Notes: generated by a model from the letters alone, not told the origin. A stretch of DNA of 64,000 bases from Marinifilaceae bacterium (GCA_016936255.1 JAFGYE010000064.1:1-64000), one strand, 5' to 3'; counted from the stretch's first letter, positions 9,426 through 18,842 are shown. Translations and numbers: made by a program.

Positions 9426-9980
9426 TTACTTTTTCTTTGGTGTTAAAAACATGGTCATACGTTTTCCTTCTAATCTTGGCAGTTGTTCAACTTTACCAAG
9501 CTCTTCAAGATCCTGAGCAAATTTTAATAAAAGAATCTCACCTTTGTCTTTAAAAAGGATTGATCGACCTTTAAAGAAAACATAAGCCTTTACCTTCGAA
9601 CCTTCAGTTAAGAATTTTTCGGCATGCTTTAATTTAAAATTGTAATCATGTTCGTCGGTATTTGGTCCGAAACGAATTTCTTTCACTACAACTTTAACCG
9701 CTTTAGCCTTTAATTCCTTTTGTTTCTTTTTCTGCTGATAAAGATACTTTTGGTAATCAGAAATCTTACAGACTGGTGGATCGGCATTTGGTGAAATTTC
9801 AATTAAGTCCAATTCCTGTTCCTCAGCAAATTTTAATGCTTCAGCAATAGAATAAACTCCTGGTTCTACGTTCTCTCCAACAACGCGAACGCTACGTGCC
9901 CTAATTAATTTATTAATTTTGTGTAGAGCTTCCTGAGGTTTTCTTGGCCCCCTGTTGTTTTTATGTTGAAATCCAGCTAT
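9426..9980 (-). CDS. infC: Translation initiation factor IF-3, probable AUA start
   Basis: IF-3 binds the 30S subunit and checks start-codon fidelity. The conserved chain extends well upstream of the first TTG codon (9812). The frame stays open and IF-3-like ([38 protein letters not shown]) up to a stop at 9995-9997. No ATG, GTG or TTG lies between that stop and residue 57. An exact AGGAGG (minus strand, 9994-9989) stands 8 bases before an ATA codon at 9980-9978, giving 184 residues, close to the usual IF-3 length. I therefore place the start at AUA. Rare start codons in infC are well known (AUU in E. coli), where they let IF-3 lower its own synthesis. The gene begins 21 bases after the thrS stop. 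Confidence 0.88.
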   Translation of the reverse strand: MAGFQHKNNRGPRKPQEALHKINKLIRARSVRVVGENVEPGVYSIAEALKFAEEQELDLIEISPNADPPVCKISDYQKYLYQQKKKQKELKAKAVKVVVKEIRFGPNTDEHDYNFKLKHAEKFLTEGSKVKAYVFFKGRSILFKDKGEILLLKFAQDLEELGKVEQLPRLEGKRMTMFLTPKKK

Positions 9981-9988
9981 GTCTAGGT

Positions 9989-9994
9989 CCTCCT
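9989..9994 (-). promoter_or_regulatory. Shine-Dalgarno that decides the infC start
   Basis: The minus strand reads AGGAGG here, a complete anti-16S match, 8 bases before ATA (9980). This is the only strong ribosome-binding site near the IF-3 N-terminus. Together with the in-frame stop just upstream it fixes the start to a window of five codons. Confidence 0.8.
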
Positions 9995-10001
9995 AATTAA
10001 G

Positions 10002-11954
10002 TTAGTATTTTTCAATAGAAGACATTTGATCTTCTACTTCTTTATTTATAAAATCTGTAAATTCCTGAATGCTCTGAGAACCCAAATCACCTTCTCCTTG
10101 TCTGCGAACAGAAACAGTACCCTCGGTAGCTTCCTTTTCGCCTACAATTATAAGGTATGGGGTCTTTTTCAATTCGCTGTCACGGATTTTTCGACCGATT
10201 TTCTCATTGCGATCATCTAATACGGCGCGAATATCGGAATTATTTAACGAATTTAAAACTTTTTGGGCATAATCGTTATATTTTTCGCTAATTGGCATAA
10301 TAACAACCTGTTCAGGTGTTAACCATAAAGGAAATTTACCACCAGTATGCTCCAGTAAAACGGCAACAAATCTTTCCATAGAACCAAATGGAGCCCTGTG
10401 GATCATGATAGGTCGATGTTTCTGATTATCACTGCCAACGTATTCTAACTCGAATCGTTCCGGTAAGTTGTAATCAACTTGTATGGTTCCCAGCTGCCAT
10501 TTACGGCCAATTGCATCTTTAATCATGAAATCGAGTTTCGGACCATAAAAAGCCGCTTCTCCATATTCAACAACGGTATTTAAGCCTTTTTCTTCAGCCG
10601 CTTCGATAATGGCTTGTTCTGCTTTATCCCAATTTTCGTCGTTGCCAATATACTTTTCCCGGTTTACTTTATCGCGTAAAGATATTTGAGCAGTGTAGTC
10701 TGTAAAGTTTAGTGCTTTAAAGATAATGAAAATGATATCGATAACTTTCTTGAATTCATCTTTCAATTGATCTGGTGTACAGAACAAGTGAGCATCATCT
10801 TGTGTGAAACTTCTAACACGGGTTAAGCCGTGCAATTCTCCACTTTGTTCGTAGCGATATACAGTACCAAATTCGGCATATCTAACAGGCAGATCTTTAT
10901 ATGAACGAGGTTTGAATTTGTAAATTTCGCAATGATGCGGGCAGTTCATTGGTTTTAGCAGATATTCTTCTCCTTCTTGAGGAGTTTGAATTGCCTGAAA
11001 TGAATCTTCACCGTATTTTTCGTAATGACCTGACGTTTTATACAAGTTTATGTTTCCAATATGAGGAGTAATAACCTGCTCGTATCCAAATTTTTTCTGT
11101 ACGCGTTTCAAGAAAGTTTCTAAACTTTCTCTTAACTGTGCACCTTTTGGTAACCACAATGGCATTCCCTGACCCACATTTTGAGAGAAAGTGAATAGTT
11201 CCATTTCTTTCCCAAGTTTTCTGTGGTCGCGTTTTTTGGCTTCTTCCATCATTATCACGTATTCATCAAGGTATTTCTTTTTAGGGAAAGTAATTCCGTA
11301 AACACGTGTAAGCTGCGGGCGTTTTTCATCACCTCTCCAGTAAGCTCCCGCAATAGAGTTTAATTTGATGGCCTTAATATAGCTGGTGTTAGGCAAGTGT
11401 GGTCCTCTGCACAAGTCAATAAAATTTCCTTGTTTATAGAAACTGATGGTGCCGTCTTCCAGATCATTGATTAACTCCAGTTTGTATTCTTCGTTTTTTT
11501 CTTTAAAAAACGAAATAGCTTCTTCCTTGGTAACATCTGTACGCTTGTATTCACTCTTGTTTCGAGCAAGTTCGAGCATTTTTTGTTCAATCTTAGGAAG
11601 ATCTTTATCGGAAAGAACCATTCCGTTTCCTAAGTCAACATCGTAATAAAAGCCCATTTCAATAGCCGGACCAATACCAAATTTCACTCCGGGATATAAT
11701 GCTTCCAATGCTTCTGCCATAAGGTGAGCTGAGCTATGCCAAAACGCATACTTACCTTCAGCATCATCCCAAGTATGTAATTTAATGTTTGAGTCTTCGT
11801 TTATTGGACGAGAGATATCCCAAATTTCATCATTTACAGTTATAGATAAAACTTCTTTGGCAAGGCTGTTACTTAGACTTCTGGCAATACCAAGGCCAGA
11901 AATCCCTGCTTCAAACTCTTTTACAGAATTATCCGGAAATGTAATTTTAATCAT
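10002..11954 (-). CDS. thrS: Threonine-tRNA ligase
   Basis: ThrRS charges tRNA-Thr in the cytoplasm. The 650-residue chain shows the N-terminal TGS domain (about 1-62), the editing domain with [11 protein letters not shown] (about 73-83), and the class II catalytic core. The core includes [11 protein letters not shown], whose Cys and His bind zinc, and [14 protein letters not shown]. The C-terminal anticodon-binding domain starts near [12 protein letters not shown]. Length is typical. It is the first gene of the thrS-infC-rpmI-rplT operon. Its upstream region is shared with the divergent DPP IV gene. Confidence 0.98.
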   Translation of the reverse strand: MIKITFPDNSVKEFEAGISGLGIARSLSNSLAKEVLSITVNDEIWDISRPINEDSNIKLHTWDDAEGKYAFWHSSAHLMAEALEALYPGVKFGIGPAIEMGFYYDVDLGNGMVLSDKDLPKIEQKMLELARNKSEYKRTDVTKEEAISFFKEKNEEYKLELINDLEDGTISFYKQGNFIDLCRGPHLPNTSYIKAIKLNSIAGAYWRGDEKRPQLTRVYGITFPKKKYLDEYVIMMEEAKKRDHRKLGKEMELFTFSQNVGQGMPLWLPKGAQLRESLETFLKRVQKKFGYEQVITPHIGNINLYKTSGHYEKYGEDSFQAIQTPQEGEEYLLKPMNCPHHCEIYKFKPRSYKDLPVRYAEFGTVYRYEQSGELHGLTRVRSFTQDDAHLFCTPDQLKDEFKKVIDIIFIIFKALNFTDYTAQISLRDKVNREKYIGNDENWDKAEQAIIEAAEEKGLNTVVEYGEAAFYGPKLDFMIKDAIGRKWQLGTIQVDYNLPERFELEYVGSDNQKHRPIMIHRAPFGSMERFVAVLLEHTGGKFPLWLTPEQVVIMPISEKYNDYAQKVLNSLNNSDIRAVLDDRNEKIGRKIRDSELKKTPYLIIVGEKEATEGTVSVRRQGEGDLGSQSIQEFTDFINKEVEDQMSSIEKY

Positions 11955-12260
11955 TATATAATTTTAAAAATTTGTTTTTTTTATTCAATCCACAAAGATA
12001 TAACTTTCTACTTAATTTTCAGATGAATTTGCTTGCCAATATTTGGGTATTGTAAGAATAATGTCTGAAAATTTTTACGGTTTTATTCTTAACAGTTGGA
12101 AGCGGAGTAGTCTTTTTACCCGATAAGGAAGAATGACAATGAGTAAAATTAAACAAATGATGCGTGGTAACAAATAATTATCAAGTAGTAATTTTTCTTT
12201 TCTGTAAAAAAGTGGAATCTTTGAGAGATTAATAAACAACCGATACTAAAATTTAAAATT
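11955..12260. other. Divergent intergenic region thrS / DPP IV
   Basis: This 306-base AT-rich stretch must hold the promoters of both thrS and the dipeptidyl peptidase gene. I saw no stem typical of a leader attenuator, no RNA gene and no coding frame worth reporting. Confidence 0.5.
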
Positions 12261-14474
12261 ATGAAGATAAGTCGACAGATATTAACTTTCTGCATCCTTA
12301 TGTGTTTTGGTTTTTTGTCTTTTTCACAGACTGAAAATCAGAAGATAAGCATGGAGGATTTGATGCTTAACGGCACTTTTAGTCAGAAATCTGTTCAAGG
12401 ATTACTATCGATGAAAGATGGTATTCATTACACAACATTAGAAGAAGGTGGTACTAAAATTGTGAAATACAGTTATGCTACAGGCAAGGTTGTAGATACT
12501 TTGTTGAATTTGAATCAAATAAAAGATGTGGAAATAAAGAGCATTAATGAATATGAGTTTAGTGCTGATGAAAGCCGTATTCTGTTAATGACAAATCCGG
12601 AGCGCATATACCGACGTTCTTTTACTGCTGATTATTTTGTGTTCTCTTTTAAAAACAGAGAGTTGGTTCCTTTGTCGAAGAATGGAAAGCAGCGTTTGGC
12701 TACTTTTTCGCCGAATGGCAATCGGATTGCTTTTGTTCGTGATAATAATCTGTATATTCATAATGTTTTGTTTGGTTCTGAAATTAGAATCACAAAGGAT
12801 GGGGAATGGAATAAGATACAAAACGGAACACCTGACTGGGTTTATGAGGAAGAGTTTGAATTTAACAGGGCTTTTGAATGGTCTCCCAATAGTGAGTTTC
12901 TTGCTTATATGAAATTTAATGAAGGCGATGTGAAGATGTTCAATATGAATAAATTTGAAGGTTTATATCCACAGATAAAAGAGAATGCTTTGTATCCCGA
13001 AAATTATACTTATAAATACCCAAAAGCAGGAGAGAAGAATTCAACGGTTGAGGTGTTTGTTTATAATATTGAAGACCGAATTACGAAAAGAATGGATGTG
13101 GGTGAGGAGAAGGATCAGTACATTCCCCGCATTAAATGGACTCAGGATCCTAAAATGCTAAGTATTTATCGATTGAATCGTCATCAGAATAAACTGGAAC
13201 TGTTGCTTGCTAATGCTAGAACCGGTAGTTCGAATATAATGTATACACAAGAGAATAAGTATTACATCGAGGAAGGAAATTTTGATTTCTTAACCTATTT
13301 AAATGATGGCAGGCATTTTATTTATTTGGACGAAAAGGATGGATTCAATCATTTGTATTTGTTTGACATGGTGACAGGTAAATCAGTACAGCAAATAACA
13401 AATGGGGATTGGGATGTAACTGATTTTATAGGATTTGATGAAAAAAATCAGGTTTGCTACTATCAATCAGCCGAAGTATCGCCAATGGATAGAAATGTTT
13501 ATTCGGTGAAATTAAATGGCACGGCAAAAAAAATGCTCACTCCTGATAAAGGAACTAATAATACTGTTTTTAGCAACGGTTATAAATATTATATCAATTA
13601 TTTTTCCAGTATAACTCAACCCGAAACTGTTAGTCTGTTTAATAGCAAAGGTAAAATGATTCGGGTCTTGGAAAACAATGAGGAGTTGGTTGCCAAATTA
13701 AAGGAGTATCAGTATTCGCCAAAAGAATTCACAATGCTTCCTGCTGCCGATGGAATGACGATGCTGAATGCTTGGATGATTAAGCCATTTGATTTTGATC
13801 CATCAAAAAAATATCCTGTTTTAATGACACAATACAGCGGGCCAAACTCGCAAAGTGTTCTTAATTCATGGAGTTTTGATTGGTACCAATATTTAGCTCA
13901 GGAAGGATATGTTGTTGTTTGTGTGGATCCTAGAGGTACAGGTGCCCGGGGACAAATGTTTAGAAAATGCACCTACATGCAATTGGGAAGGTTGGAATCA
14001 GACGATCAGATTTCCGCAGCCCGCAGCTTAGCCAATGAAAGTTTTACAGATGAGAATAGAATTGCTATTTGGGGATGGAGTTACGGAGGTTTCATGTCTA
14101 CACTTTGTTTGGAGAAGGGAAGTGATGTATTTGCTGCTGCAATTGCTGTTGCACCGGTAACGAACTGGCGGTATTACGATTCTGTTTATACCGAGAGGTT
14201 TATGAGAACCCCTCAGGAAAATGCCAATGGATATGATGATAATTCACCTATTAATCATGTTGATAAATTGAAAGGATCGCTTTTGCTTTGCCATGGAACG
14301 GCTGATGATAATGTTCACATTCAGAATACTTATGAGTTGACAGAGCGTTTGGTGCAGGCAGATAAGCAATTTGAAATGCAGGTTTATACCAATAGGAATC
14401 ATAGTATATATGGTGGCAAAACAAGATTGCATTTGTATAATCGATTCAATAAGTTTTTAAAAGATAATTTATAG
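12261..14474 (+). CDS. Dipeptidyl peptidase IV family serine peptidase (S9B)
   Basis: The 737-residue exported protein has a signal peptide ending near FLSFSQ, an eight-bladed beta-propeller (about 40-470) and a C-terminal alpha/beta-hydrolase domain. The propeller contains the DWVYEEEFEFNRAFEWSPN segment, whose Glu pair in this family holds the substrate N-terminus. The catalytic triad is Ser607 in GWSYGGF, Asp in the D682-D683 pair of GTADDNVH, and His714 in NRNHSIYGG. The spacing matches human DPP IV (630/708/740). It removes X-Pro or X-Ala dipeptides from peptide N-termini in the periplasm. It is monocistronic: a terminator follows at 14497-14533. Confidence 0.95.
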   Translation: MKISRQILTFCILMCFGFLSFSQTENQKISMEDLMLNGTFSQKSVQGLLSMKDGIHYTTLEEGGTKIVKYSYATGKVVDTLLNLNQIKDVEIKSINEYEFSADESRILLMTNPERIYRRSFTADYFVFSFKNRELVPLSKNGKQRLATFSPNGNRIAFVRDNNLYIHNVLFGSEIRITKDGEWNKIQNGTPDWVYEEEFEFNRAFEWSPNSEFLAYMKFNEGDVKMFNMNKFEGLYPQIKENALYPENYTYKYPKAGEKNSTVEVFVYNIEDRITKRMDVGEEKDQYIPRIKWTQDPKMLSIYRLNRHQNKLELLLANARTGSSNIMYTQENKYYIEEGNFDFLTYLNDGRHFIYLDEKDGFNHLYLFDMVTGKSVQQITNGDWDVTDFIGFDEKNQVCYYQSAEVSPMDRNVYSVKLNGTAKKMLTPDKGTNNTVFSNGYKYYINYFSSITQPETVSLFNSKGKMIRVLENNEELVAKLKEYQYSPKEFTMLPAADGMTMLNAWMIKPFDFDPSKKYPVLMTQYSGPNSQSVLNSWSFDWYQYLAQEGYVVVCVDPRGTGARGQMFRKCTYMQLGRLESDDQISAARSLANESFTDENRIAIWGWSYGGFMSTLCLEKGSDVFAAAIAVAPVTNWRYYDSVYTERFMRTPQENANGYDDNSPINHVDKLKGSLLLCHGTADDNVHIQNTYELTERLVQADKQFEMQVYTNRNHSIYGGKTRLHLYNRFNKFLKDNL

Positions 14475-14496
14475 TCAGTAAAATGACAAATGAATT

Positions 14497-14540
14497 GGAA
14501 AGAGGAAATTGTTTTTGGTGATTTCCTCTTTCCTTTTGCT
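14497..14540 (+). terminator. Terminator of the DPP IV gene
   Basis: A 13-base perfect stem (14497-14509 with 14521-14533) is followed by TTTT, 23 bases after the stop codon. Confidence 0.85.
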
Positions 14541-14602
14541 CAAATAGTCAGTTTTTTAGCTGTGTCAGTATTCTTTTTTTGATATTTTTTTTTAAAAATC
14601 TC

Positions 14603-14632
14603 TTGTCAAAAGCATTGGAATATCTATATTTG
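14603..14632 (+). promoter_or_regulatory. Bacteroidota-type promoter of the tRNA-Gly pair
   Basis: TTG at 14603-14605 and TATATTTG at 14625-14632 match the primary sigma -33 (TTTG) and -7 (TAnnTTTG) elements of Bacteroidota with a 19-base spacer. The predicted start lies near 14640, about 30 bases before the first tRNA. Confidence 0.7.
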
Positions 14633-14669
14633 CAACGCTAATAGTAGGAACAACGGTTCTTATTAATAT

Positions 14670-14742
14670 GCGAGAATAGCTCAGTTGGTAGAGCACAACC
14701 TTGCCAAGGTTGGGGTCGCGAGTTCGAGTCTCGTTTCTCGCT
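14670..14742 (+). tRNA. tRNA-Gly (GCC), copy 1
   Basis: A 73-base cloverleaf with acceptor stem GCGAGAA (14670-14676) paired to TTCTCGC (14735-14741) and discriminator T. The anticodon loop TTGCCAA contains GCC, and the T loop is TTCGAGT. CCA is not encoded. It reads glycine codons GGC and GGU. Confidence 0.97.
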
Positions 14743-14801
14743 CAATGATTATTGAAGTTTATCCTTTTGTTCAGTAATTGGTGTTTTGTTAAAAGGAAAA
14801 T

Positions 14802-14874
14802 GCGAGAATAGCTCAGTTGGTAGAGCACAACCTTGCCAAGGTTGGGGTCGCGAGTTCGAGTCTCGTTTCTCGCT
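14802..14874 (+). tRNA. tRNA-Gly (GCC), copy 2
   Basis: Identical base for base to the copy at 14670-14742, 59 bases downstream. No separate promoter box is obvious in the gap, so both are likely cut from one transcript. Confidence 0.97.
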
Positions 14875-14997
14875 CAGCAAGAACTGTTTCATTAATATGG
14901 AACAGTTTTTTATGTCTTATAATTTGGATGGTATTTTTGAATCAAAAAAAATGGACTGCCATAAGCAGTCCATTCATTCATTATAATATATCAGTTG

Positions 14998-16275
14998 TTA
15001 GAATGTAAATCCAAAATCTAAACTAACTAACCAGGCATTTAAACCATCACTTCTGTCGTAGTATGCAGTTCTTAATCCAATACTTTTAAACTGAGCAGTT
15101 TTATTCTTCCGCAAAGGAGATTTAAAGTTACTGATTCCCATAACGGGAGAGTATTGAAAACCTACACCAACTTTGTAGCTGTCAAAATCTGATAAATCGT
15201 AGTCTGAAGTATAAAATTCGGCAGTAGCGCTAGCTTGTCCGAACTTATAGAAATCATCGGCAGCAGTTTGATTGTGATATCTAAAAAACGGCGAAACGAT
15301 AAACGATGGACTTACCGTCATTGGAAGTTCTATGCTTGCCGTATGAGCTGAAATTCCCCATGAATCAGAATAGTATCGATAGAAGGTTTTTAATCGGATA
15401 AAATCGCTTAAATAGTAGTTCCATCTTATCGAGATTGGAATTTTTATTCTGCTATCATCTAATTTCTCAACATTGCTGTATTGAGTTAGTTCAGCCAGAG
15501 TATTGGGATAATTGGGCGTATCATCAAAAAATACCCGGTGAAATGGAGTGGATAACAGTCCGCTTTGTGAAACTACTTCCATTGAAAATAAGGCCTGTGA
15601 ACGTTTATTGATTACTTGAGAGTAAGATAAACCAAATTTAAGAGTATTGCGGACATCATCTTTAAGATCCGCCTTTGATGTTCCTCTTGTTTCAACAGGA
15701 TAAAGTAATTTCCATTTATCGCTCATATACAATCCATCAATGGTAAGAGATCTGTTCTGATCTTTAGAATTGATGGTGTATGAACCACCTGCATGATATG
15801 AGCTAACATCAAACTCCTGCGAGAATCCGGCTAGAACGCTGTAAGCATTGCCCGAATTAGCTAAAGTGTGAGAATAAGATGCATTAATATGAGCTCTTGC
15901 ATCCATGCTCGAAGCAGATGTTTTGTGTGTTTGAAGGTAATCGATATTGTCAGTCGAAGCTGAGGAATAGATATCAATACCAAAATTTAAATCCAGGCTC
16001 GATAATGAATCAACAGGAATGTGAACCACAAAGCTTGGGGCTACATTAGTTAATTCTTCGGTTCCTTGTCCGCCGGTAACAGGAGAATGATCGCCATCCT
16101 GCTCGTAGTAGTTAAGCAGGAAATCCACTTCGGTCTCTTTGTAATCTTCCGATGATTTTACTTTTTTACGACTGTTTTCTTGTTTGTCGTCGATGCTGTT
16201 TTTATCTGTTTGGGCATTTACTGCAAATACTACTGATAATAGCAATGTTAGGGATAAAATAGTTTTTAGTTGCAT
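14998..16275 (-). CDS. DUF3570-like outer membrane beta-barrel protein
   Basis: The protein has a signal peptide (ending NAQ) and then about 400 residues rich in alternating polar/hydrophobic strands. It ends in the aromatic residues SLDFGFTF, a typical outer-membrane barrel C-terminus. The overall pattern fits the DUF3570 family, whose function is unknown. I place the start at the second ATG (16275) because the GGAGG of the ribosome site touches the first ATG (16281) but stands about 6 bases from the second. The ribosome site is nested in the Cys-tail codons of the upstream DUF4266-like gene, so translation is probably coupled. It is the last gene of the thioredoxin-ApbE-DUF4266-DUF3570 cassette. 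Confidence 0.75.
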   Translation of the reverse strand: MQLKTILSLTLLLSVVFAVNAQTDKNSIDDKQENSRKKVKSSEDYKETEVDFLLNYYEQDGDHSPVTGGQGTEELTNVAPSFVVHIPVDSLSSLDLNFGIDIYSSASTDNIDYLQTHKTSASSMDARAHINASYSHTLANSGNAYSVLAGFSQEFDVSSYHAGGSYTINSKDQNRSLTIDGLYMSDKWKLLYPVETRGTSKADLKDDVRNTLKFGLSYSQVINKRSQALFSMEVVSQSGLLSTPFHRVFFDDTPNYPNTLAELTQYSNVEKLDDSRIKIPISIRWNYYLSDFIRLKTFYRYYSDSWGISAHTASIELPMTVSPSFIVSPFFRYHNQTAADDFYKFGQASATAEFYTSDYDLSDFDSYKVGVGFQYSPVMGISNFKSPLRKNKTAQFKSIGLRTAYYDRSDGLNAWLVSLDFGFTF

Positions 16276-16493
16276 CCGCATCCTCCTCCTGATTTTCCTC
16301 CATTGGCACCTGCCGCACCTTCTCGGTAAGCCTGAAAGTTTGATTCGTAAACTTCAAGTTTTTTGGCCTGAAGTGACATTTCTTCATCATTTAAATAGGT
16401 TTTTTGATAAGCTGCTACTGAAACACAGCTGTTCATTGCAATCATCGCAAATAAACCCATGATGACTAAGTTAATTTTCCTTTTGTTTTTCAT
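16266..16493 (-). CDS. DUF4266-like lipoprotein with GGGCGCN C-terminus
   Basis: A small protein of about 75 residues with a lipoprotein signal (IAMNSC) and a short charged helical stretch. The tail is Gly-rich and ends SGGGCGCN, with two cysteines one residue apart at the very end. This matches the DUF4266 family, which has no known function. Genes for it travel with DUF3570, ApbE and thioredoxin-like proteins. The start may be 16493 (MKNKRK) or 16505; both overlap the end of the ApbE gene. The terminal cysteines could bind a metal or be a substrate for the thioredoxin partner. That is inference. Confidence 0.75.
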   Translation of the reverse strand: MKNKRKINLVIMGLFAMIAMNSCVSVAAYQKTYLNDEEMSLQAKKLEVYESNFQAYREGAAGANGGKSGGGCGCN

Positions 16494-17529
16494 TGGTTTC
16501 TCCAATTTGTATTTGATAATTATTTTTTTTGTTGTCGTTCTGATATTCCAGTTTTAGATTGTTTGAAGTAATCAGTTTTTGATCATCAGTGACTAAAATG
16601 CACTCAATACCATTTAACCGATTAATTAATTCAAGTCCATTGTCTTTTCCTAAAACAAAAACAGAGGTTGCCAGAGCATCAGCCAGTTCTGCATTGGGAC
16701 AAATAACTGTAACACTGCTTAAGCCCTTCACAGGATAACCTGTTCTTGGATCGATAATATGACTGTATTTTACACCATTGAATTCAACAAACTTCTCATA
16801 GTTTCCTGATGTTACAACGGCTGTTTCTCCAATTGTTAACCAGGAGTAAATCTGGTTTTTGTTCTTGGGGTTTGTGATACCAATTTTCCAATCTTTACCA
16901 CCTTCATCTTTTCCCCAGCTAATTAAATCTCCTGATGCATTTACAAGTGCTCCGTCTAAATTCATTTTCGCCATCAATTCAAGAGCCTTATTTGCAGCAT
17001 ATCCTTTACCTATGGCTCCAAAGCCTATTTTCATTCCGGCTTTTTTTAGGAATACGCTGTGTTTTTCTTCATCAAGAATAATGTTTTTGTAATTTATTTT
17101 TGAGACTGAAGCAGTAACAGATACTGAGTCGGGCATGCTTTTCATACTGCCGTCAAATTTCCATATTTTATCCATTGAGGCGTAACTAATATCAAAAGCA
17201 CCGTGGGTAAGATTAGAAATTTTAATCGATCGACGAATCAAATTGAAAAGTTCCTGATCGACCACAACGGGTTTGATTCCAGCATTGGCAATTATTTTAC
17301 TGGTTTGTGAATTTGCATCCCATGATGAGATTAGGAGCTCAATTCGTTTAATTTCATCAATACCTGTTTTTATGGCCAGTCTGGCTTGATTTTCATCACT
17401 TGTTACAGCTGTTATTTCGAAACGAGATCCCATTAGTAACAATACTTCGGTATACGATTTATTATTTTGAGATGAAGCTGAAAACAAGGCTCCCGTCATT
17501 AGAAGTAATAAGATGCCAAATTGTTTCAT
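16471..17529 (-). CDS. apbE: FAD:protein FMN transferase (ApbE family)
   Basis: ApbE attaches FMN through a phosphoester bond to Ser/Thr of exported redox proteins, using FAD. The 352-residue protein has a signal peptide (ending SASSQ). ApbE hallmarks are MGSRFEITAV near residue 32, ISSWDANSQTS, the KGYAANKALELM segment, VNASGDLISWG, VTSGNYEKF, SHIIDPRTGYPV and a final ADALATSVFVLG. Length is typical. It lies 3 bases after the thioredoxin-like gene and overlaps the DUF4266-like gene by about 23-35 bases, so the cassette is one operon. I found no clear flavinylation motif (D-x2-S/T-G-A-T/S) in the two downstream partners, so its target is not evident here. Confidence 0.92.
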   Translation of the reverse strand: MKQFGILLLLMTGALFSASSQNNKSYTEVLLLMGSRFEITAVTSDENQARLAIKTGIDEIKRIELLISSWDANSQTSKIIANAGIKPVVVDQELFNLIRRSIKISNLTHGAFDISYASMDKIWKFDGSMKSMPDSVSVTASVSKINYKNIILDEEKHSVFLKKAGMKIGFGAIGKGYAANKALELMAKMNLDGALVNASGDLISWGKDEGGKDWKIGITNPKNKNQIYSWLTIGETAVVTSGNYEKFVEFNGVKYSHIIDPRTGYPVKGLSSVTVICPNAELADALATSVFVLGKDNGLELINRLNGIECILVTDDQKLITSNNLKLEYQNDNKKNNYQIQIGETNEKQKEN

Positions 17530-17532
17530 GCT

Positions 17533-17988
17533 TTATTGTGCGATAAGAGATTGGATGTGTTTAATGTAGGCTTCAGGAGAAATTTTTTTGTATCCTGTTT
17601 TCCCGATAACTTTTGCATCCGAATTCATTAGAATGATGGTTGGAAATTGTCCATTTGAATTGTAGTTGGCAGCTAAAGATTCATTAATAATAGTTTGCTT
17701 TTTCGATAATTTATTCTTTTTCAAGCGAGGGAAGTCTACGTCTAGAATGACTAATTTTTCTTCTGCAAATTTTTTGAATTTATCTGTATTTAAAATTGTC
17801 TTTTTAAGCAGAATGCATGATCTGCACCAATCCGAGCCAGAGAAGTTAAGGAATATGGTTTTGTTTTCTGTTTTTGCTTTTTGTAAGGCTTCTTCTAAAT
17901 TGTTTTGCGCCATTGCTGATGCACCATAGAAAAAGGTTAAGCAAATAAGCAGCAGTGATGTTTTTATAATTTTCTTCATAAATGTCAT
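17533..17988 (-). CDS. Periplasmic thioredoxin-like protein
   Basis: This 151-residue protein has a signal peptide (ending AMAQ) and a thioredoxin fold with the redox pair CRSC in SDWCRSCILLKK, a cis-Pro in GQFPTIILMN and a C-terminal helix. The fold and the family's habit point to thiol reduction or oxidation in the periplasm. Its operon partners, ApbE and a Cys-tailed lipoprotein, suggest it services the CGC tail of the latter. That is inference. The start may be the first Met (17988) or the MKKII Met nine bases later. Confidence 0.85.
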   Translation of the reverse strand: MTFMKKIIKTSLLLICLTFFYGASAMAQNNLEEALQKAKTENKTIFLNFSGSDWCRSCILLKKTILNTDKFKKFAEEKLVILDVDFPRLKKNKLSKKQTIINESLAANYNSNGQFPTIILMNSDAKVIGKTGYKKISPEAYIKHIQSLIAQ

Positions 17989-18144
17989 TATTTACTATAA
18001 GTATAGATACTTTAATTTCAGCATTTATTTTTAATAAATCAAATCTATGAAAAATATGTCTTGTGCGATGTAATTAAATTGTTAAAAGATGCAAAAATAA
18101 ACATATTTAGATTGTACAGTTGCGAAAGATATTATTAAACACCT

Positions 18145-18750
18145 TTATAAGCTAATGCCATTGTTGTGTAAAATGCTTTTTGCCTCGTTGCCAATTATTG
18201 GTTTTAGTAGAGAAACCAATTTGTCAATTTTTTCATTGTTGATATCCAAAAGGCCAAGAAGTATGTAAGCAGACTTACGATCTTGTGGTGCATCTTTTAC
18301 AAGTTCAATTAAAATTTTAGCTCCAGAGCTATATTCTTTATTGGATATAACAGATAGATTCACGAAAAATTGACTTGCTGTTCTTATAACATCTCCTTCT
18401 TCTTCAACTTGAATAAAAGGAAACAAACCCATGATCGCTTTTGGTTTATTTTTTCGGATGGCAGCACTAAAAGCAGTTAGCATTTTAATTCTTTCTGCGC
18501 TGCTGGTGTTTAATTGAAGATGATCGTACATCTGGAACAGAACCGGGATCATCTTCTTGTTTTGACTTTCACCATAAAGAAAACAGGTTCTGAATGTCAT
18601 CACTTGAAATTCATTTTTGTCTAATTCATTCCATTTTTCAGGTTGAACTGCCAATTTATCCAGGTAGGAGTAATCTTTTTTGTTTTCTGCCATGTGTTCT
18701 GTAATAATATCCGGCAAAGATAGAAAATGAATTTCATCTCCAAAGGACAT
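18145..18750 (-). CDS. Hypothetical protein, HEAT/TPR-like helical
   Basis: I do not recognise a named family. The chain of about 201 residues is almost wholly alpha-helical in appearance, with paired amphipathic helices of about 15 residues (for example MIPVLFQMYDHL, IKMLTAFSAAIRK, AKILIELVKDA) typical of HEAT or ARM repeats. There is no signal peptide if the start is the ATG at 18750. The longer frame opens at TTG 18768 and gives a short hydrophobic lead, which I reject. Another possible start is the MAENKK Met at residue 22. The gene stands alone, about 80 bases from the divergent tRNA-Leu. Confidence 0.6.
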   Translation of the reverse strand: MSFGDEIHFLSLPDIITEHMAENKKDYSYLDKLAVQPEKWNELDKNEFQVMTFRTCFLYGESQNKKMIPVLFQMYDHLQLNTSSAERIKMLTAFSAAIRKNKPKAIMGLFPFIQVEEEGDVIRTASQFFVNLSVISNKEYSSGAKILIELVKDAPQDRKSAYILLGLLDINNEKIDKLVSLLKPIIGNEAKSILHNNGISL

Positions 18751-18803
18751 TAAACAAAGGGTGATCAATTTTTTGAAGAAATTTCATGAATGTGTGATTT
18801 GGT

Positions 18804-18833
18804 TTTGCATTTGTATCTTTTTTGTTAATTTTG
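18804..18833 (+). promoter_or_regulatory. Bacteroidota-type promoter of tRNA-Leu
   Basis: TTTG (18804-18807) and TAATTTTG (18826-18833) match the -33 and -7 boxes with an 18-base spacer. Transcription would start within a few bases of the mature tRNA 5' end. Confidence 0.6.
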
Positions 18834-18842
18834 CTAGCCCTT

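Noticed and set aside
9426-9812. IF-3 starting at the TTG at 9812 (128 residues)
   Set aside because: The conserved IF-3 N-terminal domain is clearly encoded upstream in the same frame, and no ribosome site precedes the TTG.
11955-12260. Leader attenuator or T-box upstream of thrS
   Set aside because: No conserved T-box sequence or terminator/antiterminator pair was found by eye.
14786-15008. Two open frames overlapping the second tRNA-Gly
   Set aside because: They run through a clear tRNA gene and have no protein family features.
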